Shown piece after piece: positions 19,601 to 31,087 of a stretch of DNA of 64,000 bases; position 1 is the first letter of the stretch, and every line of letters begins with the position of its first letter. Made by a program: the position numbers and the translations under genes. The stretch lies in the NCBI GenBank assembly GCA_964035015.1, contig OZ035997.1, positions 60,963,785-61,027,784 of the forward strand, given 5' to 3'. The notes under the pieces are model-generated. The model ran no database searches. It saw only the letters and a list, made by a program, of their open reading frames with translations, and had not been told where the DNA came from. The stretch is from Corallium rubrum (taxonomy: Eukaryota; Cnidaria; Anthozoa; Scleralcyonacea; Coralliidae).

Positions 19601-20420
19601 ATGTTAAAGAAAGCATACTCGAAGATTGCTGCTTTGCGCAGGATCAAGCGTCTTGTTCCGTCTACAACGATGATTACACTCTACAAAAGCTATATACTAC
19701 CACACTTGGAATACTGTTCACCAATCCTTCTAGGAATATCTAAAGCACTAAACACTAAGTTGGAAAACGTTAACTTCTATGCATTAAGAACTCTATTAAA
19801 TTTAGGATCCACTATAAAATACGACACCTGTCTATCTATCGCTAATATGGTCTCGCTAGAGCAGAGAAGATTTGAACAATCACTTATATTATTCTTTAAA
19901 TGTTTCAAGATGCAAGGTCCAAGTTATATTTCTGATCTTTTTACTCCTCGACTTACACCTTATAACCTACGTAGTTCCGGTCTCAATGTTAATCAACCTA
20001 CTTATAATAATCTATATATGCATAACTCGTTTATTTATATTATATCACATATCTGGAACCAACTACCAACTGCTGCTAAATCTTCTACTTCTATGTCTGA
20101 ATTTCGTTCCCAAATTAAGGGAATGAGTTTTTCCGGCTGCCAATGCAACAGGTGCTTATAGACCGTACTGTGTAATTGAATTACTATTATTATTGTAATA
20201 TCTTCATAATTATCTATATTGCTCTGTATAACTTATTTTTAAGCCTAGTTTATAACTGTTATTGTTATACCTATTTATTACTTGTAATTTATTTATTTAC
20301 ATTTATTTTAATGGTCGAGCGTTTGTAACACGAGCCTCTGGCTCGGGAGAATGGGCAACCACTCCCCACGTCCATCGACAATAAATAAATATTGTATTGT
20401 ATTGTATTGTATTGTATTGT
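16631..20420 (+). mobile_element. CR1/L2-like non-LTR retrotransposon, apparently full coding length
   Basis: Interrupts receptor copy 2. The flanks share GTCTTC (16625-16630 and 20419-20424), a 4-6 bp target duplication; part of it may belong to the tail. The element has a 42-bp 5' leader, one long ORF, a 257-bp 3' UTR with a small stem (ACGAGCCTCTGGCTCG) and a terminal (ATTGT)6 array at 20391-20420. Short pentanucleotide tails instead of poly(A) are typical of CR1/L2-type elements. Copy 3, otherwise nearly identical to copy 2, lacks it, so the insertion is younger than that duplication. Confidence 0.9.
16673..20161 (+). CDS. Retrotransposon polyprotein: 2A motif, PHD finger, endonuclease, reverse transcriptase
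   Basis: An uninterrupted 1,162-codon ORF; the first in-element ATG is at 16673 (the frame is open further left only through receptor sequence). Residues 1-20 are hydrophobic, like a signal sequence. Residues 86-96 read LSGDVESNPGP, a canonical 2A motif where the ribosome can skip the Gly95-Pro96 bond, splitting a basic N-terminal peptide from the rest. Residues 113-164 form a C4HC3 PHD finger (C113, C116, C129, C132, H137, C140, C161, C164). An APE-type endonuclease follows (about 217-430: E250 in AETKID, D357 in GDFNMN, SDHD at 425-428). The reverse transcriptase has D800 in VDLSKAFDS, GVPQGS at 856 and YADD at 887-890. All catalytic residues seen are present, so it may be active or very recently so. 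Confidence 0.92.
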   Translation: MAGHALFALWLFFSLFTWFPSVNNSNSNSLSWWNQLNFNRRYCLIQDYKIRNLNRYVRFRSRSYSRQRSSYYNNSCATRQLLLLKLSGDVESNPGPILKGSSNSNRNSGKSRCASCLKLTRINQDSIQCSSCFEKFHLKCTGMTATELLSFRELSQRIWYCTPCSLPQFSDSFFSESFEQSSTSTDLTTQLSYSASPVTLPTDWFNIHINDYFKNNVKIAHLNINSIFNKIDEVLDLLNKCQFDILFIAETKIDDSVPNSFLAHPQYRVLRQDRKKGAGGILVYVRSNIRVYRRKKLEPVAIESICLDVKGCGDSWFLVCACYRSPSKCKITEFVSSCSAAAEQMYAKRKEIIFIGDFNMNMLTDTDNSQGPDKNLSSFCDQFCLSNTIEEPTRVTASTKTLLDVILVSHPDRFASSGTLQLGISDHDLVFIVRKQKLPKPKARIIEYRSFKKLDQASFLSDLRNIPWDNAYSFENIDDIWPHWANLLTEVVNKHVPIKRTRLRFNQLPWINPNIQKEMRLRNRLYKKFRCTRDNENWNIYKIQRNKVTAMKRQNIKNYCFDAATDPSPSSVGSFWKKMKPLLPGGKTNTSANNIHLIEDGKVVSDPSTVFNEYFSTPVISEPVLSLSVENFECHPSVASIRSKCFNLDMSFEPVSSDYVGNLLAGLNIKKSCGPDGFSPKILKIAAPVIVFPLTKLFNYCIESSQWPKQWKLSNVSPAYKKEEETIKLNYRPISILSTIPKLFEKVKYDQLYIKFSSIFSDNMSGFLRGHSCCTALLKLTDDWRSDPDQRKDIGIVAVDLSKAFDSICHNLLLAKLKAYGLRDSAVSLIQSYLSHRHQRVKCNGVYSDWLPVRCGVPQGSLLGPLLFNIFINDVSDSVNISSLRLYADDTTQYTANACPTSLQFTVNQDVKILSDWFNENFLQVNASKTQAMTLGKSLHNYEFSIGAKKIEIEPTLKILGVTLDKTLSYKPHVTNMLKKAYSKIAALRRIKRLVPSTTMITLYKSYILPHLEYCSPILLGISKALNTKLENVNFYALRTLLNLGSTIKYDTCLSIANMVSLEQRRFEQSLILFFKCFKMQGPSYISDLFTPRLTPYNLRSSGLNVNQPTYNNLYMHNSFIYIISHIWNQLPTAAKSSTSMSEFRSQIKGMSFSGCQCNRCL

Positions 20421-21218
20421 CTTCCTGGGAAAAACATTTTAAGTTTGGCCATGTCGTTGTTCCTAGTGCAACTTCTGTGGCTGACTGCGGTTGGTCGACC
20501 TCGTCCGGCATTCGTCTGTCATTTGACCGCAGTTGTAGAGCACTACCTATTCCTCGTGTCATTCGTCGCCATGGCAACGATTGCGTATCACACATATTCT
20601 GTGTTTGCGAGCAAGGTGGTATCGAGAGACGAATCTCTGGCCAGCGAGAACAAGAAGTTCCTCAGGTTCTCGACCATTGTTTGGGGTTTTCCCGCCATTT
20701 TTGTCATCGCGTGCGCGGTGATAGATGACCAGGATGTTTACGATATTTACGTGAACGATAGATTGCAGATATGTTGGTTCAAAACTAAAGAAGCCCAGGA
20801 GTATATGTTTGTCCTTCCAGTCGGTTTAATCTTGGCTTTCAACGTGATATTCTTCATTCGTACCGTGGTTGTCATTCAGCGCCAACGTTCTGAAAGCTCT
20901 GTATTAACTGCGTCGTCTCATCAACGACCAAGAACCATGTTCTGGATATACCTCAAGCTCTCCACCTTGATGGGCTTCAGTTGGCTCTTCGGCTTGATGG
21001 ATATGCTGATAGACTCGACCCAAGTCTTCTCGTATCTGGTCGTGATTTTTGCATCATTTCAAGGTCTTTACATGGCCGTCGCTTTTCTTTGGAACAAACG
21101 CACTTTAAAGATGTATAAGAAATTAGCTACAAGCAAGAGAGGTGGCCGACCGAAAGCTAGTCGTGATTGCAGAAGTAATTTAAGCAAGTATAGTCGCACA
21201 AGGGAAACTAGATTGTAG
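20421..21218 (+). pseudogene. SMB-domain GPCR copy 2, 3' part
   Basis: Resumes in the TM1-TM2 linker directly after the retrotransposon tail and encodes TM2 to the C-terminus, ending in the same stop as other copies. The frame runs back into the ATTGT tail (an ATG at 20397), but the product would lack the ectodomain and TM1 and is unlikely to be a receptor. Confidence 0.9.
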
Positions 21219-21362
21219 TTGTGAGAGTATCATCATCTGTCTTGGTTATCTTTTGTAATCTGCACGAGTTCTAATATTTAAGAAACTGAAATCTCGTATA
21301 AAAAAGTAAAGTGCTGCCGCGTAGTGAGTATTTTGGATAGAGCAAGGTGAAAACGTGGTCAG

Positions 21363-21479
21363 CTGTTGAGATTTTTAGTTACGAAATACCGACGTTTCAA
21401 GCGGAGCCTTTTTTAAAGTGAAATGTGATGAAGGGCTCCGCTCGAAACGTCAATGTTTCATTACTAAAAATCTCGGCAG
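21363..21479. repeat. 117-bp hairpin (spacer 2)
   Basis: Same arms as in spacer 1; the loop-proximal bases read GACGTTTCAAGCGGAGCC on the left arm, one mismatch to the right arm. Confidence 0.7.
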
Positions 21480-21730
21480 TTTACCACCTTATCACTTTCC
21501 TGAATCCCCGTATTTATAACTTGAGAAAATTGAACAAATGCTCTAAGTCAAGACTTTCTGCTGCATGTGATTTAAGTACGATAGTAACAACTGTAGTATT
21601 CACTGAAATTGAAATAACCAAATACTCTAGCGTATAAGTATATACACCAATTCACATGCGTCTAAAGAAAATTGGATTGGCTCCAATTAATCGGACTGTG
21701 TGAATAGGCCTTTAAACCTATCTGAATTAA

Positions 21731-21824
21731 CCTTCTCAACCCTGAATTGCTTTTAGTGTTTTACTCTGGCTAACGCCAAACGATTTTACTCGTCATTGCA
21801 TTGAGGACGCTCGGGTTGACAGGG
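21731..21824. mobile_element. TTAA MITE (spacer 2)
   Basis: Flanked by TTAA at 21727-21730 and 21825-21828; the left terminus has one change (CCTTCTCAACCC). Confidence 0.7.
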
Positions 21825-23412
21825 TTAAAGGCCTATAGGCACTTATCATGGTGCACGGCGCTTTGTTAGTTTTGATTGACCCAAGCAACCCGGATGCAAA
21901 TGGCATAAAAGTGGTCCTCGTTTTACTATAATGTCGTCGCATGCGTTGGTCGGATTTTATTGGAAGTAGAAGGCGCGGGTAGCGAGAGTATTTGCGTAGC
22001 CAATAACCCCATCGAAACTCTAGAGGTAATAATCCTCTTGCTTTAGACACTAAACACTGTAGACAGGTAAAAATGACTTTGTTCGACTTAATTAAAAATA
22101 GAATACAATATTATCAACTAGTAGTTCGTTAATGCTTTTATATATTGCAAAGAGGTCAATAACCCCGTGTTATTATTAAGATTATAAGGGATCAAATGCA
22201 CCACAGTAATGGACCTATTCACCAATAGCGGCGCCATCTTGAATTCGCAGTGCTAGAAATGTGATCGCATAGTATTGAGACACAATGAAGTAAACATTTG
22301 GCTTTTCGAAAAATAACTGACTTTATAAAACGGTATATTTAGTCGAAAAAACTTGATTAATTCTCTCGAAATTCATCAACTACCAATCACATTTCTTCTA
22401 CTAACATTTTGATGACGTTTCCACTGAGCAAGCGAAATGAAAATCGAAGCTGACAAGCCGAAACATGTTTTGCGTTTGTTTTGCCGAATTAAAGAGAGAA
22501 AATTAAAAAAAAAAACTTTAAATAAGAAAGACTTAATTTTCGCTTAATGTTCTTTAAACCACACTCGACAAAACAAGATATGTTTAAATTTTACACATCC
22601 TATTTCTCAAATGAAGTCGCACCATGAAAAATATTGTTCAGCTGATTAGTCCCGTAAGAAGCCTTGAGGGCAGCTTGCAGACTTAAAGGCCTTGGCAATA
22701 TCACTTTAATAAACTTGCATGATGTTTGATCATATATAATTTCAGCTATGTTGCTTCAATTAATCCAAAATGCGGTTATCATGACGTAGATTTCTAACTC
22801 CTTTTTTAATTCCACATCAAACATATTGAATTATCCACGCCTTTTGATTCCAGCAGAATTTTCCACGCACCTACAATGAAGGTTGGATTGCAAGAACACC
22901 TTCTTGTATACCCTGTCATAAACAATTGTCGCTTTGACTACTATGACGTTCTTCGTCCACTATCAATTGTTATCAGGAGATCTTTAAAGGGAACTGGCAA
23001 TACCCTAATACTAAATGGAAGATAACTCGTGGAACGGCAGTGGAAGGCATTTTACAACTTTTTCGTATATATATGTTTCTTCGTTTTCAAGATATTTCAA
23101 TGACCTGATAATAACTGATAATGATTTAAGAATATCTGGTGTGTTTACAGAATAATAATGAATAATTGAAATCCTAAGTGGAAACTCCTTAAAACTGTCA
23201 TACACGAACGCGACTATATTGAACTGAGACTAATAATTGTGACGTTCTCAGTCCAAAGTTAATTAAACGCTGTGGCCGACTAAATGTAGTACCGAATGTC
23301 CGACGGGAACTTTCCGAACATTTCCGAGTACTTTGAAAATGGTGGACAAAACTTGTCTAGTTTCAATCTCTAGCATGCAGTTTAGCTTTCTTATGTTCTC
23401 TTTGTTTTCTAA

Positions 23413-23657
23413 CGCCTGTATTCTAAAAGCTCACTCACACTCAATGAGTGGCCCCTCACACTCAATAAGTGCAACTCAACACTCAATAAGTCTCCATTCA
23501 CCCTCGCTGAGTAGTGAGAATGAGACTACACTCACTCTCTAACCATTCAACTGAATGGTTAGAGAGTGAGTGTAGTCTCATACTCAGTGTGGGTCTTATT
23601 GAGTGTGAGGGGCCACTCATTGAGTGTGAGTGCGAATGAGCTTTTAGAATACAGGCG
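23413..23657. repeat. Long palindrome (spacer 2)
   Basis: Inverted arms from CGCCTGTATTCTAAAAGC to its exact complement; centre ACCATTCAACTGAATGGT. Confidence 0.8.
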
Positions 23658-23991
23658 TAAGAAGCCAAAAGATAAATGAAACTAACATAAAGTCTTCTGT
23701 TCCTTCATTCTTACTTTAATCTTATGCAGTCAAGGATTAAACTTAGTTTTAAATCCGTAAACATGCAAGACATCACGAGAAAAATTTTATCAATTATATG
23801 TATCGAGTGTATCTGAAAATACGTTTAAGAGGAAACTGATCAAGTTTAACAGTTCAAATATTAAATAAATCTCCCATCGTGTTTGCTTGGCAACCGTTTT
23901 AGAAGTACATCCATTTACAGCATATGATCCATTTACGACTGTTTTCGAAGATTCTTTCGAAGATTAAGTATTAGACTATGTGGAACAATGT

Positions 23992-24338
23992 GAAGGGTAA
24001 AGGACTAGGGGCTAATCATCCTTACTTGCAGGCAGCGGCTGAATTGCGAAGAACGCAGATCAACGTGGCCGTGTCGAGGCATATCAAAGGCGCTCCAGGC
24101 AGCCGCCATACGACACAGTTCAGACCACAGATCACAACTAAGATGTTATAGGTGTTGATTTTATGAAGGGATGAAAACCGGAGAACCCGACGAAAAACCC
24201 TCGAAGCACAGGAGATATCAACTACAACACTACTCACATGAGTTCCAAGCGCGACAACGGGGTCATTCCCAAGCGGTCACCCATCCAAGTACTAACCCCG
24301 TCTAACCGGGCTTAACGTTTTAGTGAGAGGCAGCGCGC
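23992..24338 (-). mobile_element. 5S rRNA-derived SINE (spacer 2)
   Basis: Same insertion point and orientation as in spacer 1, so inherited by duplication of the unit. The 5S-like head is at the right end; a 4-bp difference (GAGATATC against GAGAGCTAGATC) separates this copy from spacers 1 and 3. Confidence 0.7.
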
Positions 24339-25219
24339 TAACACAGTTTTCTTTTTTTGACTATCCTAACGACCGAAAAAGATAATAGGTATAGGTTTTA
24401 CATATATGGTCTCATATCTCTTAATGACGAAGTTGCACCATGCAAATATTGATCAGCTGATTATAGCCACGTAAGAATCCTTAAAGAAAGCTTACAAACT
24501 TGAAGGCCTTCCTAATATCACTTTAATAAATGCGATGTCTAAGATCTATTTTAAGGGCCATTCAATTACGTGGGGCGAGTTAGCCTGACTCATCTGATTG
24601 GGATCTTACTCTGGGTTTTAAGCTCGTCATAAACTAAATTTCCAAAAAGAATATTTCTTCTAATATTTACTATATAACAAACCCCCATTCAACTGACACT
24701 AAAAGCTCATTTGTTATTATTCAAAAACTTTATTAAACAGGCACTAGGTCATATAGAAAGCATCGGTTAAAAAGCGATCAATTCATAAAATTTTGCAGGA
24801 AGCGCTATTAAGTAAATTATCTATTGTCTCCGATCAAAGCCTACTCTATTTTTGTGTACAGCTATTCTATTTCTACGCTCGAAGCGTCAGTATTTCGTTA
24901 TCAAAACTATTCTTCGCAGTTCACCACCTTTTCACTTTTGTTTATTCACAATGAAGTTTTTGTTTCGTTATATTCTTCAGTATACCCATATGAAAATATG
25001 CCTGTATTATACAGCTTCTTTTAACAGTTGATTTTGGACGGAGAACTTCAAGTTCAAGTTTTATTCACATTAGAAGGAGAAACTATTTACAAGAGAGGAT
25101 TCATTAGTCATTATAGTCAAGAGTAATATTGAAGACTTTTATGCATATCTTTAAACACTTCAAATATTCTTGCCTAGGTGCAACTTATTTAAGAAACACG
25201 ATGTGTAATATCGAAACAT

Positions 25220-28200
25220 ATGGTATTTTGCTGCCGTTGGAACATGAAGGTTTTTAAAAACACTGCTCTGACAAACTGCGTTACATTGTGCCAACTAGTC
25301 TTAATACTTAGTTTCTCATGTGGTGAAACCCGAACTTCAAGGCGTCTGGTGGACAACATCGAAAGAAACAGATATAGCCCAACTGTTGAGGGTTTTTTGT
25401 ATTCTTTTAAGCGAAGTAAAGCGAGAACTGCAACGGCATGGAATGATTTCTGGTTACGAGCGACAGCTAGTACGAAGAAAAACAATTTAAATACAGATTA
25501 TGAAATTGTTTTGCATTATTCAAAGGGTGAAACAACCAAAGGAAAAGAGATAGACAACAAGCACTATCCATTACTGGAAAATTCGGCGAGTAATCCGAAT
25601 CGTTCACCATTGATAGTAAACGGTCGCAACGAATTCCAAGGAGAGAAACAAATGAACATTAAGCTAAGGCCTGCAAGAAGTGTCCATGATCATGAAGACA
25701 ATAAGACAGACGAACCAGTCCTATCTGTATGTCCTGCAGAAGTGTCGTGCCGTGCTAATTGTTGGAGTCGTTTCAACAAACCCGCATCTAACCGAACACT
25801 TAAATGTCATTGCGATCCTTACTGCAACTTCTTTAACGATTGTTGTGCCGACAATGAACGATATTGTGGGAAGGGACAGTCGGTTTCTGATCCGATAGGT
25901 CAAAAACTGTTTTCTTGCGCTTATCCATCTAGTATGCAAAATGACGTTTGGTTTGTGAGCAAATGTCCTGATAACTTCCAACCTAAGGAATTATCCTTAA
26001 AGTGTCAAAATATTCCAAGGCGATTGAGTGGACACGACATTCGTAGTCACGTTCCTGTGATTGGCGAAAATAATGTGTTATTCCGAAATGAATATTGCGC
26101 ACGCTGTAATCGTGTTAAAGTGCTAGAATACTTTGGTCTTAATATTTCCTGTTCCGTCCTGCCACCTTCATTCATAACTACAATCGAAGGAATGGTAGCG
26201 TTCGCTTTGAAATTTTGTCAACCTAGGAGCATTGCTATTTTTAGAAAGAACCATCAACGTGTGCATAATTGTTCATCACCTTTTTCAAACAAAAAATTTA
26301 AGGTTGTACGATCCTGTCCAGGAGAACATATATACCAACACAATTGCACCAATGGTCCCGTCGGGCTCGTCGAAGACCGTGGCGGAGATTCCATAAGATA
26401 CAGAAACATCTGGTGTAGTTATTGTTGGAATGTATCAAAAGAGGACCTACATTGTAGTTTCACACGTCAGGAGGATGGTGGAGGGCTTGGTGGGAATCCA
26501 TATGGTTTTGGAACTCCACCCCTGTCTCTTGCAATGGATATTTCGAGTGATAACCGGCATAGTTCGCACCTCGAAGTTTCATGTCCCAACTACGACCCTT
26601 ACCTTGAATTATGCCGGGCTCCTCTTGATGTCATACCGCCAGTGGACGATTTTCTCGATAAATATCTGGTGGTAGTGTGGCTCAAGACTGAACACCCAAA
26701 TTTCTTTATAACTACTGGAAAGTTCTTGTCTTCTCTGAAAACTGTTTTTAATTTCAATAGTTCGCAAGTGTCGAACATTAAAGTTTCCAACTACTTTAGC
26801 GAATATCTGTACTTGTACTCCTTGGTTAGTTATGAGTTGTCTCTGACAAGCGAGGAAACATTGCGTTTAGCAGAAGAAAACGGGACTAAAATAATTGACA
26901 CTCAACAGTCCAACTTATTTTCTCTAAAGAACGGATCTTCGAGTATCCCACTTAGAAACCTCTTGTTTTTCTCTCGAGAATTTGACATAGTTATATACTC
27001 GAGTGATATTCCCAGGATATTCCCAGTATTTAAAACCTCGTCTCGTCAACTGGCGTGCATTCGAAAACGGACATATCTTCCCGGTGATTATACTAAACTA
27101 GAAAACGACCAATATTTTATCAAATCGACAGGGAAAACATTCGGTAAAAAGGAAGTGTTTTCCGAGTCTAGTAACTCAAAGGCCCGAAAAACTATTTTTA
27201 TTTGCGAAAAGGTTGTTTTTACGAACTGCGAAGGAAAACGAATCGTCCTAAAGCCTGAAGAATACATAAAGTTTAGGAATCTCAGCATATTATATAACAG
27301 AACAAACGTAAGGTATGATTTCGGGGAGTATGATTTAGAAAGTGGAGCGGTCGTGGTGTGTGGGCACGATTTCCAGCTGCGTGATTCGAAAGTCCCAGTA
27401 GAAATTCAAAACGGTACACAACTGTATCCAACGTATTTAACATGGATTGGGTTTCTTATATCCATGATCTCTTTATTTCTTGTCATTCAAACCTACGCTA
27501 TTTTCTCCGAACTTCGTCGTCTTCCTGGGAAAAACATTTTAAGTTTGGCCATGTCGTTGTTCCTAGTGCAACTTCTGTGGCTGACTGCGGTTGGTCGACC
27601 TCGTCCGGCATTCGTCTGTCATTTGACCGCAGTTGTAGAGCACTACCTATTCCTCGTGTCATTCGTCGCCATGGCAACGATTGCGTATCACACATATTCT
27701 GTGTTTGCGAGCAAGGTGGTATCGAGAGACGAATCTCTGGCCAGCGAGAACAAGAAGTTCCTCAGGTTCTCGACCATTGTTTGGGGTTTTCCCGCCATTT
27801 TTGTCATCGCGTGCGCGGTGATAGATGACCAGGATGTTTACGATATTTACGTGAACGATAGATTGCAGATATGTTGGTTCAAAACTAAAGAAGCCCAGGA
27901 GTATATGTTTGTCCTTCCAGTCGGTTTAATCTTGGCTTTCAACGTGATATTCTTCATTCGTACCGTGGTTGTCATTCAGCGCCAACGTTCTGAAAGCTCT
28001 GTATTAACTGCGTCGTCTCATCAACGACCAAGAACCATGTTCTGGATATACCTCAAGCTCTTCACCTTGATGGGCTTCAGTTGGCTCTTCGGCTTGATGG
28101 ATATGCTGATAGACTCGACCCAAGTCTTCTCGTATCTGGTCGTGATTTTTGCATCATTTCAAGGTCTTTACATGGCCGTCGCTTTTCTTTGGAACAAACG

Positions 28201-28318
28201 CACTTTAAAGATGTATAAGAAATTAGCTACAAGCAAGAGAGGTGGCCGACCGAAAGCTAGTCGTGATTGCAGAAGTAATTTAAGCAAGTATAGTCGCACA
28301 AGGGAAACTAGATTGTAG
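25220..28318 (+). CDS. SMB-domain family B GPCR, copy 3 (intact)
   Basis: Open for 1,032 codons with all parts described for copy 1: signal peptide, eight-cysteine SMB domain (SCRANC ... CHCDPYC ... DCC), Cys-rich ectodomain and seven helices with LPGKN, CW and MGFSWLFG. It shares nearly every codon with pseudogene copy 2. The ectodomain loop after CWNVSKEDLHCSF is Gly-rich and two residues shorter than in copy 2 (TRQEDGGGLGGNPYGFGTPP), and NYFSEYLYLYS lacks residues present in copies 2 and 4. The tail is unchanged. Start probably at the second in-frame ATG (25244). Signalling receptor by family; ligand unknown. Confidence 0.85.
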   Translation: MVFCCRWNMKVFKNTALTNCVTLCQLVLILSFSCGETRTSRRLVDNIERNRYSPTVEGFLYSFKRSKARTATAWNDFWLRATASTKKNNLNTDYEIVLHYSKGETTKGKEIDNKHYPLLENSASNPNRSPLIVNGRNEFQGEKQMNIKLRPARSVHDHEDNKTDEPVLSVCPAEVSCRANCWSRFNKPASNRTLKCHCDPYCNFFNDCCADNERYCGKGQSVSDPIGQKLFSCAYPSSMQNDVWFVSKCPDNFQPKELSLKCQNIPRRLSGHDIRSHVPVIGENNVLFRNEYCARCNRVKVLEYFGLNISCSVLPPSFITTIEGMVAFALKFCQPRSIAIFRKNHQRVHNCSSPFSNKKFKVVRSCPGEHIYQHNCTNGPVGLVEDRGGDSIRYRNIWCSYCWNVSKEDLHCSFTRQEDGGGLGGNPYGFGTPPLSLAMDISSDNRHSSHLEVSCPNYDPYLELCRAPLDVIPPVDDFLDKYLVVVWLKTEHPNFFITTGKFLSSLKTVFNFNSSQVSNIKVSNYFSEYLYLYSLVSYELSLTSEETLRLAEENGTKIIDTQQSNLFSLKNGSSSIPLRNLLFFSREFDIVIYSSDIPRIFPVFKTSSRQLACIRKRTYLPGDYTKLENDQYFIKSTGKTFGKKEVFSESSNSKARKTIFICEKVVFTNCEGKRIVLKPEEYIKFRNLSILYNRTNVRYDFGEYDLESGAVVVCGHDFQLRDSKVPVEIQNGTQLYPTYLTWIGFLISMISLFLVIQTYAIFSELRRLPGKNILSLAMSLFLVQLLWLTAVGRPRPAFVCHLTAVVEHYLFLVSFVAMATIAYHTYSVFASKVVSRDESLASENKKFLRFSTIVWGFPAIFVIACAVIDDQDVYDIYVNDRLQICWFKTKEAQEYMFVLPVGLILAFNVIFFIRTVVVIQRQRSESSVLTASSHQRPRTMFWIYLKLFTLMGFSWLFGLMDMLIDSTQVFSYLVVIFASFQGLYMAVAFLWNKRTLKMYKKLATSKRGGRPKASRDCRSNLSKYSRTRETRL

Positions 28319-28462
28319 TTGTGAGAGTATCATCATCTGTCTTGGTTATCTTTTGTAATCTGCACGAGTTCTAATATTTAAGAAACTGAAATCTCGTATA
28401 AAAAAGTAAAGTGCTGCCGCGTAGTGAGTATTTTGGATAGAGCAAGGTGAAAACGTGGTCAG

Positions 28463-28579
28463 CTGTTGAGATTTTTAGTTACGAAATACCGACGTTTCAA
28501 GCGGAGCCTTTTTTAAAGTGAAATGTGATGAAGGGCTCCGCTCGAAACGTCAATGTTTCATTACTAAAAATCTCGGCAG
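28463..28579. repeat. 117-bp hairpin (spacer 3)
   Basis: Identical to the spacer 2 hairpin. Confidence 0.7.
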
Positions 28580-28830
28580 TTTACCACCTTATCACTTTCC
28601 TGAATCCCCGTATTTATAACTTGAGAAAATTGAACAAATGCTCTAAGTCAAGACTTTCTGCTGCATGTGATTTAAGTACGATAGTAACAACTGTAGTATT
28701 CACTGAAATTGAAATAACCAAATACTCTAGCGTATAAGTATATACACCAATTCACATGCGTCTAAAGAAAATTGGATTGGCTCCAATTAATCGGACTGTG
28801 TGAATAGGCCTTTAAACCTATCTGAATTAA

Positions 28831-28924
28831 CCTTCTCAACCCTGAATTGCTTTTAGTGTTTTACTCTGGCTAACGCCAAACGATTTTACTCGTCATTGCA
28901 TTGAGGACGCTCGGGTTGACAGGG
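28831..28924. mobile_element. TTAA MITE (spacer 3)
   Basis: TTAA at 28827-28830 and 28925-28928; same sequence as spacer 2. Confidence 0.7.
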
Positions 28925-30508
28925 TTAAAGGCCTATAGGCACTTATCATGGTGCACGGCGCTTTGTTAGTTTTGATTGACCCAAGCAACCCGGATGCAAA
29001 TGGCATAAAAGTGGTCCTCGTTTTACTATAATGTCGTCGCATGCGTTGGTCGGATTTTATTGGAAGTAGAAGGCGCGGGTAGCGAGAGTATTTGCGTAGC
29101 CAATAACCCCATCGAAACTCTAGAGGTAATAATCCTCTTGCTTTAGACACTAAACACTGTAGACAGGTAAAAATGACTTTGTTCGACTTAATTAAAAATA
29201 GAATACAATATTATCAACTAGTAGTTCGTTAATGCTTTTATATATTGCAAAGAGGTCAATAACCCCGTGTTATTATTAAGATTATAAGGGATCAAATGCA
29301 CCACAGTAATGGACCTATTCACCAATAGCGGCGCCATCTTGAATTCGCAGTGCTAGAAATGTGATCGCATAGTATTGAGACACAATGAAGTAAACATTTG
29401 GCTTTTCGAAAAATAACTGACTTTATAAAACGGTATATTTAGTCGAAAAAACTTGATTAATTCTCTCGAAATTCATCAACTACCAATCACATTTCTTCTA
29501 CTAACATTTTGATGACGTTTCCACTGAGCAAGCGAAATGAAAATCGAAGCTGGCAAGCCGAAACATGTTTTGCGTTTGTTTTGCCGAATTAAAGAGAGAA
29601 AATTAAAAAAAAAACCTTTAAATAAGAAAGACTTAATTTTCCCTTAATGTTCTTTAAACCACACTCGACAAAACAAGATATGTTTAAATTTTACACATCC
29701 TATTTCTCAAATGAAGTCACACCATGAAAAATATTGTTCAGCTGATTAGTCCCGTAAGAAGCCTTGAGGGCAGCTTGCAGACTTAAAGGCCTTGGCAATA
29801 TCACTTTAATAAACTTGCATGATGTTTGATCATATATAATTTCAGCTATGTTGCTTCAATTAATCCAAAATGCGGTTATCATGACGTAGATTTCTAACTC
29901 CTTTTTTAATTCCACATCAAACATATTGAATTATCCACGCCGTTTGATTCCAGCAGAATTTTCCACGCACCTACAATGAAGGTTGGATTGCAAGAACACC
30001 TTCTTGTATACCCTGTCATAAACAATTGTCGCTTTGACTACTATGACGTTCTTCGTCCACTATCAATTGTTATCAGGAGATCTTTAAAGGGAACTGGCAA
30101 TACCCTAATACTAAATGGAAGATAACTCGTGGAACGGCAGTGGAAGGCATTTTACAACTTTTTCGTATATGTTTCTTCGTTTTCAAGATATTTCAATGAC
30201 CTGATAATAACTGATAATGATTTAAGAATATCTGGTGTGTTTACAGAATAATAATGAATAATTGAAATCCTAAGTGGAAACTCCTTAAAACTGTCATACA
30301 CGAACGCGACTATATTGAACTGAGACTAATAATTGTGACGTTCTCAGTCCAAAGTTAATTAAACGCTGTGGCCGACTAAAAGTAGTACCGAATGTCCGAC
30401 GGGAAGTTTCCGAACATTTCCGAGTACTTTGAAAATGGTGGACAAAACTTGTCTATTTTCAATCTCTAGCATGCAGTTTAGCTTTCTTATGTTCTCTTTG
30501 TTTTCTAA

Positions 30509-30753
30509 CGTCTGTATTCTAAAAGCTCACTCACACTCAATGAGTGGCCCCTCACACTCAATAAGTGCAACTCAACACTCAATAAGTCTCCATTCACCCT
30601 CGCTGAGTAGTGAGAATGAGACTACACTCACTCTCTAACCATTCAACTGAATGGTTAGAGAGTGAGTGTAGTCTCATACTCAGTGTGGGTCTTATTGAGT
30701 GTGAGGGGCCACTCATTGAGTGTGAGTGTGAATGAGCTTTTAGAATACAGGCG
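30509..30753. repeat. Long palindrome (spacer 3)
   Basis: Carries the CGTCTGTATT left-end variant also seen in spacer 1, otherwise the same inverted arms. Confidence 0.8.
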
Positions 30754-31087
30754 TAAGAAGCCAAAAGATAAATGAAACTAACGTAAATTCTTCTATCCTT
30801 CATTCTTACTTTAATCTCATGTAATCAAGTATTAAACTTAGTTTTAAATCCGCAAACATGCAAGACATCACGAGAAAAATTTTATCAATTATATGTATCG
30901 AGTATATCTGAAAATACGTTAAGAGCAAACTGATCAAGTTTCAAACAGTTCAAATATTAAATAAACCTCCCATCTTGTTTGCTTGGCAACCGTTTTAGAA
31001 GTACATCCATTTACAGCATATGATCCAATTACGACTGTTTTCGAAGATTCTTTCGAAGATTAAGTATTAGACTATGTGGAACAATGT

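Larger units (their letters stand above)
21219..25219. repeat. Spacer 2 of the tandem unit
   Basis: Same order of parts as spacer 1 and nearly identical to spacer 3 over its full length. No gene seen. Confidence 0.8.

Noticed and set aside
20397-21218. A separate TM2-TM7 mini-receptor starting inside the retrotransposon tail
   Set aside because: The ATG comes from the ATTGT repeat; the product would lack signal peptide, ectodomain and TM1.
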